From an uncultured Methylococcaceae bacterium (GTDB lineage Bacteria; Pseudomonadota; Gammaproteobacteria; Methylococcales; Methylomonadaceae), in the NCBI GenBank assembly GCA_903873045.1, contig CAIQND010000053.1:1-10734 (forward strand): a stretch of 10,734 nt of DNA, in the 5' to 3' direction. Position 1 is the first letter of the stretch. Every line of letters starts with the position of its first letter. Positions 7,060 through 10,734 of this stretch are shown here, in pieces. The notes under the pieces are model-generated. The model did no database searches. It was given only the letters and a program-made list of their open reading frames with translations, and was not told where the DNA came from. The position numbers and the translations under genes are program-made.

Positions 7060-7494
7060 CTCCATGAGCCCTCATTCCGGCATGGATTGCCGAAATCCAG
7101 TTGCCATGGATGGCAATTACAAAGCATACAATTGATTGATTTGCAGCTTCAGTTTTAATAAATGCAATGTAGATGAGTACATTCTTGTACACTGGATCTC
7201 AGCGATCCATGCAGGGATGACGGCTTGAGCGTTTTGAGCCATTTATAAGATTTGTAATTATTTATTATTTACCTACTACGATTCGGTCGCATCCGCTACT
7301 TGGGGGAGCGACTAAAAGATTGGGTTGCTCAGTTACTTAAAGCCCTCTCCAGCGGGAGAGGGTTGGGAGAGGGGAAATTAAAGTGGAGAAAATCCTTATT
7401 TAACCCCCTCCTCATCCCAACCTTCTCCCGCTGGAGAAGGAGCAAAGTTACTTGTGTCCCCCAAGTAGCGGATGCGACCCTACGATTCATATAG
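7060..7494. repeat. Repeat copy A (~230 bp, split by a MITE)
   Basis: From CTCCATGAGCC at 7060 to CTACGATTC at 7284, and then, after the inserted element, ATATAG at 7489-7494, the sequence matches copy B at 7542-7776. I estimate 85-90% identity by eye, with a 5-base and two ~10-base indels. Its left hairpin is damaged (GCCGAAATCCAG instead of GCCGGAACCCAG) and its right hairpin is badly decayed, so it looks older than copy B. It also holds the palindrome TTGCCATGGATGGCAA (7101-7116). No coding frame is present. It is probably a dispersed intergenic repeat. Confidence 0.75.
7285..7479. mobile_element. 195-bp MITE inserted in repeat A, 22-bp inverted ends and 9-bp target duplication
   Basis: The outer 22 bases at 7285-7306 (starting GGTCGCATCCGCTACTTG) are the exact reverse complement of 7458-7479. 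CTACGATTC flanks both sides (7276-7284 and 7480-7488) and occurs only once at the matching place in copy B, so it is a true target duplication. Inside, a second imperfect inverted repeat carries the CCCTCTCCAGCGGGAGAGGG / TTGGGAGAGG type motif, common in proteobacterial intergenic DNA. The whole element can therefore fold into one long hairpin. It has no transposase. A 9-bp duplication occurs in several IS families, so the mobilising enzyme cannot be named. An open frame across it is an artefact of the symmetry. Confidence 0.85.
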
Positions 7495-7502
7495 TCACGT
7501 AA

Positions 7503-7529
7503 GTCGGGTTAGCGACAGCGTAACCCGAC
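7503..7529. repeat. Hairpin GTCGGGTTA...TAACCCGAC
   Basis: A perfect 9-bp stem (7503-7511 and 7521-7529) around the 9-base loop GCGACAGCG. The loop with adjacent stem bases reads AGCG-ACA-GCGTA, close to the loop core of the hairpin after ppdK (AGCG-AAA-GCGTA on its reverse strand), although the stems differ. It is most likely a small dispersed palindromic repeat; there is no T-tract for termination. Confidence 0.6.
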
Positions 7530-7541
7530 AAATCGAAGTAT

Positions 7542-7776
7542 CTCCATGAGCCGTCATTCCGGCATGGATTGCCGGAACCCAGTTGTCATGGATGGCAATT
7601 ACAAAGCATATAATTGATTGATTTACAGCTTCAGCTTTAATAAATACTATGCAATGTAGATGAGTACATCCTTGTACACTGTATCCCGGCAGTCCATGCC
7701 GGGATGACGGCTTGAGCTATTTATAAGATTTATAACTATCTGTATTTTTATTATTTACCTACTACGATTCACATAG
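7542..7776. repeat. Repeat copy B (~235 bp), intact hairpin ends
   Basis: Matches copy A along its length. Its ends are imperfect inverted repeats: 7549-7575 (AGCCGTCATTCCGGCATGG onward) against 7686-7712, with about 25 of 27 paired. Each end can also fold by itself: CCGGCA-TGGAT-TGCCGG on the left and CCCGGCA-GTCCA-TGCCGGG on the right. This gives a unit of two facing REP-like hairpins around an A/T-rich centre. The motif GTCATTCCGGCATGG resembles widespread proteobacterial intergenic repeats. Its right edge enters the putative ppdK promoter. Confidence 0.75.
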
Positions 7777-7798
7777 AGCAAAAAAATAACCCTATAAT
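7768..7798 (+). promoter_or_regulatory. Candidate ppdK promoter
   Basis: A perfect TATAAT at 7793-7798 lies 39 bases before the ppdK ATG. The best -35 is TTCACA (7768-7773), 5 of 6 to consensus but with a longish 19-base spacer. TTCACA spans the end of repeat B, so the repeat may contribute part of the promoter. Confidence 0.45.
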
Positions 7799-7837
7799 TA
7801 TCCGGTTATCTTCATTTATTCAACTTTGGGAAAAAAC

Positions 7838-10585
7838 ATGACTGAAAAATATATTTATTCATTTCAAAAAGGCGATGGGAAAAATAAAGTACTGTTGGGC
7901 GGTAAAGGTGCCAATCTTTGCGAAATGACCCAGATAGGACTCAACGTACCGCCCGGATTTGTCATTACAACCCAAGCCTGCCTGGATTATCTTGAAAACC
8001 AGCAGTTACCCGAAATGTTACTGGACGATGTTAAAGTTCATATTTCCGAGGTCGAAGCGCTTTCAGGCAAACAGTTTGGTGACAGCCACAATCCATTGCT
8101 GGTGTCAGTACGCTCAGGTTCCGCTATTTCAATGCCGGGCATGATGGATACCATCCTAAATTTAGGATTAAATACCCAGACCTTAAAGGGTCTGATTGCA
8201 CAAACGGGTGATCCCCGTTTTGCTTACGATGCTTACCGCCGTTTTATCCAGCTATTCGGCAAGGTTGCCTTGGGTATTGATGATGAAAAATTTGACCTGC
8301 ATTTTGCCGCAATCAAAAAACAAGCCGGTGTTAAAGCAGATATAGGTCTGGATGCCGAACATTTACGTCAAATCAGTGAACTGTTTTTAAAAGTGGTTCT
8401 GGAAGTAACCGGCAAGCCCTTCCCTGAAGATGTTTATGAACAATTAGAATTGTCCATTAAAGCGGTATTCAATTCCTGGACAGGAAAACGCGCAGTCGAT
8501 TACCGGCGCGAATTTCATATCACCCCCAAAATGGCGAACGGAACTGCGGTCAATGTGGTTGCCATGGTGTTTGGCAATATGGGCAACGATTGTGCAACCG
8601 GTGTCGGCTTTACCCGCAATCCAGGTACCGGTGCTAATGAAATGTATGGCGAATATCTGGTTAATGCACAAGGCGAAGATGTGGTTGCCGGTATTCGCAC
8701 GCCCAAACCGGTACATGAACTGGCACATGAAATGCCCGATCTTTATCGGCAACTAGTTGAGTTACGCAATAAACTCGAAACCCATTACCAAGAAGTTCAA
8801 GATTACGAATACACCATTCAAGGCGGTATATTGTACTGCCTGCAAACCCGTAACGGCAAAATGAACGCCACGGCGATGGTGCGCACTTCGGTGGAAATGG
8901 TAGCCGAAGACCTGATTAGCAAGGAACAGGCTTTATTACGCATCAACCCGGAATTACTTGAACAGTTATTACATCCACAACTTGACCCTGAAAATAAAGC
9001 GCAACCTGTAGCTCAAGGCTTACCTGCTTCGCCGGGTGCCGCTTTCGGTAAATGTGTATTTGATGCCGATACCGCTGAATTAATGGGCCGTGCCGGAGAG
9101 CTGGTTATTTTACTGCGGGAAGAAACCAAACCTGAAGATATCCATGGTTTTTTTGCAGCCCAAGGCATTTTGACCAGTCGCGGCGGAAAAACCTCACATG
9201 CTGCCGTGGTTGCCCGAGGCATGGGTAAAGCCTGTATTGCCGGTGCTGAAGACATAAAAATAGATGTGCGTACCCGCCAAGCTATTATTGGCGACTTGCA
9301 TATTCGCGAAGGCGATATCATCACCATCGATGGCAGCACCGGCCTTATTTATCTAGGTAAAATTGCAACCATTGAACCCTCCTTTTCGGAAGAATTAAAA
9401 ACCTTATTGTCTTGGGCCGATCACGTTGCAGAATTGGAAGTCCATGCCAATGTTGATACACCGGAACGCGCACGCATGGCGGTCAGTTATGGCGCAACCG
9501 GCATTGGTCTATGCCGTACCGAACGCATGTTTAATGCCTCAGATCGTCTGCCTTTAGTGATTGATATGATCCTGGCGAACAGCAAAGAAGCCAGACAAGA
9601 AGCGCTCGAAAAATTATTTCCCATTCAGCGTGATGACTTTAAACAAATCTTTGAAGCCATGTCCCCTTATCCGGTAACGGTACGCTTGCTGGATCCACCC
9701 ATGCATGAATTCTTGCCCAGTGAGCATCAACTGGAAGATGAAATCAAAGCATTAAATCTCTATAAAGTGATGATTCAGGGTCAGCAGGTCGCTCTGGATA
9801 CGTTAGGTGCGCAAATATCTTTGCCGACACCGTTTAATCAATTAAACGAGGAACACATCAATAAAGCGATTGCCAAAAAGGAATTGATGCTGAAAAAAGT
9901 TAAAGAATTGTACGAAGTTAATCCCATGCTGGGTCATCGGGGCGTGCGTCTTGGCATGTCATATCCGGAAATTTACCAGATGCAGGTTCGCTCAATTCTT
10001 GAGGCTGCGGCAATCTGTACCCAACAGGGAACGCCCATTTTGCCTGAAATCATGGTGCCCCAAGTGATAACGGTTCAGGAATTAATTAAGGTAAAAGTCT
10101 ACGTTGACCAAATTCAACAAGAAGTCGAAAGTCAGTACGGCATTACCCTTAAATTTAAATTCGGAACCATGGTAGAAACCGTCAGAGCCTGCACCCGCGC
10201 AGGAGAATTGGCAAAAGTAGCCGAGTTTTTCTCGTTCGGAACCAATGACTTAACTCAGGCCACCTTCTCATTTTCACGCGAAGATGCAGAAAACAAATTT
10301 TTACCGCTTTACAATGAAATTGGCTTACTTGAAGACAATCCGTTTGAAGTCCTTGATGCCAAAGGTGTCGGTCAGTTAATGAAAATGACCGCTGATTCCG
10401 GCCGCAAAACCCGCCCGGATATCAGCATAGGCATTTGTGGTGAACAAGGCGGACATCCGCAATCGATACGCTTTTGTCACCATATCAAACTGAATTATGT
10501 TTCCTGTTCGGCACCACGCATACCCATCGCCAGACTGGCGGCAGCCCATGCGAAATTGCTGGAGGATGATTACAGGATTGGTTAA
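7838..10585 (+). CDS. ppdK: Pyruvate, phosphate dikinase
   Basis: Cytoplasmic enzyme that reversibly converts pyruvate, ATP and phosphate into PEP, AMP and pyrophosphate. The 915-aa protein has an N-terminal nucleotide-binding domain (GGKGANLCEMTQIGLNVPPG near residue 20; GFTRNPGTGANEMYGEYL near 255-272) and a phosphohistidine domain with TSRGGKTSHAAVVAR (446-460; Thr452, catalytic His454). The C-terminal pyruvate/PEP barrel shows GIGLCRTERMF, RLLDPPMHEF, NPMLGHRGVRLG (from 695), GTNDLTQ, GEQGGHP and the catalytic YVSCS (Cys890). His454 falls where His455 is in the Clostridium symbiosum enzyme, but the Cys is about 60 residues later. The segment 628-694 looks longer than usual. The ATG at 7838, giving MTEKYIYSF, is preferred, with GGGA just upstream; an in-frame TTG at 7826 is less likely. 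It is a single gene, isolated from ftsK by the repeats. Confidence 0.97.
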   Translation: MTEKYIYSFQKGDGKNKVLLGGKGANLCEMTQIGLNVPPGFVITTQACLDYLENQQLPEMLLDDVKVHISEVEALSGKQFGDSHNPLLVSVRSGSAISMPGMMDTILNLGLNTQTLKGLIAQTGDPRFAYDAYRRFIQLFGKVALGIDDEKFDLHFAAIKKQAGVKADIGLDAEHLRQISELFLKVVLEVTGKPFPEDVYEQLELSIKAVFNSWTGKRAVDYRREFHITPKMANGTAVNVVAMVFGNMGNDCATGVGFTRNPGTGANEMYGEYLVNAQGEDVVAGIRTPKPVHELAHEMPDLYRQLVELRNKLETHYQEVQDYEYTIQGGILYCLQTRNGKMNATAMVRTSVEMVAEDLISKEQALLRINPELLEQLLHPQLDPENKAQPVAQGLPASPGAAFGKCVFDADTAELMGRAGELVILLREETKPEDIHGFFAAQGILTSRGGKTSHAAVVARGMGKACIAGAEDIKIDVRTRQAIIGDLHIREGDIITIDGSTGLIYLGKIATIEPSFSEELKTLLSWADHVAELEVHANVDTPERARMAVSYGATGIGLCRTERMFNASDRLPLVIDMILANSKEARQEALEKLFPIQRDDFKQIFEAMSPYPVTVRLLDPPMHEFLPSEHQLEDEIKALNLYKVMIQGQQVALDTLGAQISLPTPFNQLNEEHINKAIAKKELMLKKVKELYEVNPMLGHRGVRLGMSYPEIYQMQVRSILEAAAICTQQGTPILPEIMVPQVITVQELIKVKVYVDQIQQEVESQYGITLKFKFGTMVETVRACTRAGELAKVAEFFSFGTNDLTQATFSFSREDAENKFLPLYNEIGLLEDNPFEVLDAKGVGQLMKMTADSGRKTRPDISIGICGEQGGHPQSIRFCHHIKLNYVSCSAPRIPIARLAAAHAKLLEDDYRIG

Positions 10586-10596
10586 TCCGCACTTGT

Positions 10597-10628
10597 GGCG
10601 CAATACGCTTTCGCTTATTGCGCCCTAC
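10597..10628 (-). repeat. REP-like hairpin with GTAG foot, downstream of ppdK
   Basis: GGCGCAATA (10597-10605) and TATTGCGCC (10616-10624) form a perfect 9-bp stem with a 10-base loop, 11 bases after the ppdK stop. On the reverse strand GTAG directly precedes the stem, as in REP palindromes processed by RAYT (TnpA-REP) transposases. The loop there reads AGCGAAAGCG. There is no T-tract, so a terminator role is uncertain, although a 3'-end stabilising hairpin for ppdK mRNA is possible. Confidence 0.55.
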
Positions 10629-10665
10629 ACGTAAAAACACACAATATCTGTGAATTATTTTACCC

Positions 10666-10734
10666 ATGCTAATGAATCGCGTGTATGAACCAACTAACGA
10701 TCAACTTGTTTATCATTATTGCTCAGCGGAAACG
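10666..10734 (+). CDS. Start of an unidentified gene, cut by window end
   Basis: From ATG at 10666 (or the in-frame ATG at 10672) the frame stays open to the window edge for 23 codons and reads protein-like: NRVYEPTNDQLVYHYCSAET. The VYHYCSAET piece recalls the N-terminal LYHYTS-type motif of DUF2971 proteins, but that is a memory-based guess from a few residues. No clear Shine-Dalgarno site precedes it. It lies about 80 bases downstream of ppdK on the same strand. Confidence 0.35.
   Translation, partial: MLMNRVYEPTNDQLVYHYCSAET

Noticed and set aside
7350..7376. KOPS sites (GGGNAGGG) for FtsK in the G-rich part of the MITE
   Set aside because: The bases read GGGAGAGGG, one base too long; no 8-base window fits the motif.
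7300..7494. A 64-codon frame on the + strand across the MITE
   Set aside because: It lies almost wholly inside the inverted-repeat element, starts within the left terminal repeat, and has no ribosome site or recognisable protein pattern.
7060..7776. A CRISPR array, because of repeated hairpin-bearing sequence
   Set aside because: There are only two ~230-bp units with unequal decay, no regular 25-40 bp repeats with spacers, and no cas genes.

Overview
The window looks like a chromosomal segment of a gammaproteobacterium with moderate to low GC. The gene order clpA / infA-bpt-aat-trxB / ftsK, with clpA facing a reversed block, is the order I know from Pseudomonas, and a looser version occurs in E. 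coli. A pyruvate phosphate dikinase gene and many intergenic palindromes would fit a methanotroph-like order such as Methylococcales, but that placement is inference and weak.

Layout. 2-1270 (+): C-terminal part of ClpA, the unfoldase of ClpAP; its start lies outside the window. 1372-4108 (-): four genes transcribed trxB -> aat -> bpt -> infA. aat and bpt overlap by 4 bases, and infA appears to have its own extended -10 promoter just downstream of bpt. 4109-4313: divergent promoter region. 4314-6608 (+): ftsK, followed by a strong intrinsic terminator. 6609-7837: a gene-free, repeat-packed stretch of about 1.2 kb. 7838-10585 (+): complete pyruvate phosphate dikinase. 10586-10734: a REP-like hairpin and the first codons of an unidentified gene that runs off the window.

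How the genes work together. Aat and Bpt both attach primary destabilizing residues to protein N-termini: Aat adds Leu/Phe to Lys/Arg, and Bpt adds Leu to Asp/Glu. ClpS normally delivers such proteins to ClpAP, so most of the bacterial N-degron pathway is encoded here side by side. clpS is not visible; in related genomes it lies just upstream of clpA. InfA, TrxB and FtsK are conserved neighbours with housekeeping roles in translation initiation, thiol redox and chromosome segregation. PPDK is a central carbon enzyme with no obvious link to the rest.

The most unusual part is 6609-7837. It holds a 211-bp TA-flanked element with 18-bp inverted ends, a decayed palindrome, and two copies of a ~230-bp repeat with REP-like hairpin ends. 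One of those copies is split by a 195-bp element with 22-bp perfect inverted ends and a 9-bp target duplication. There is also a hairpin whose loop core matches that of the hairpin after ppdK. I see no defence system, CRISPR array, tRNA or rRNA, and no convincing new protein system. The novelty here is in the layered non-autonomous repeats.
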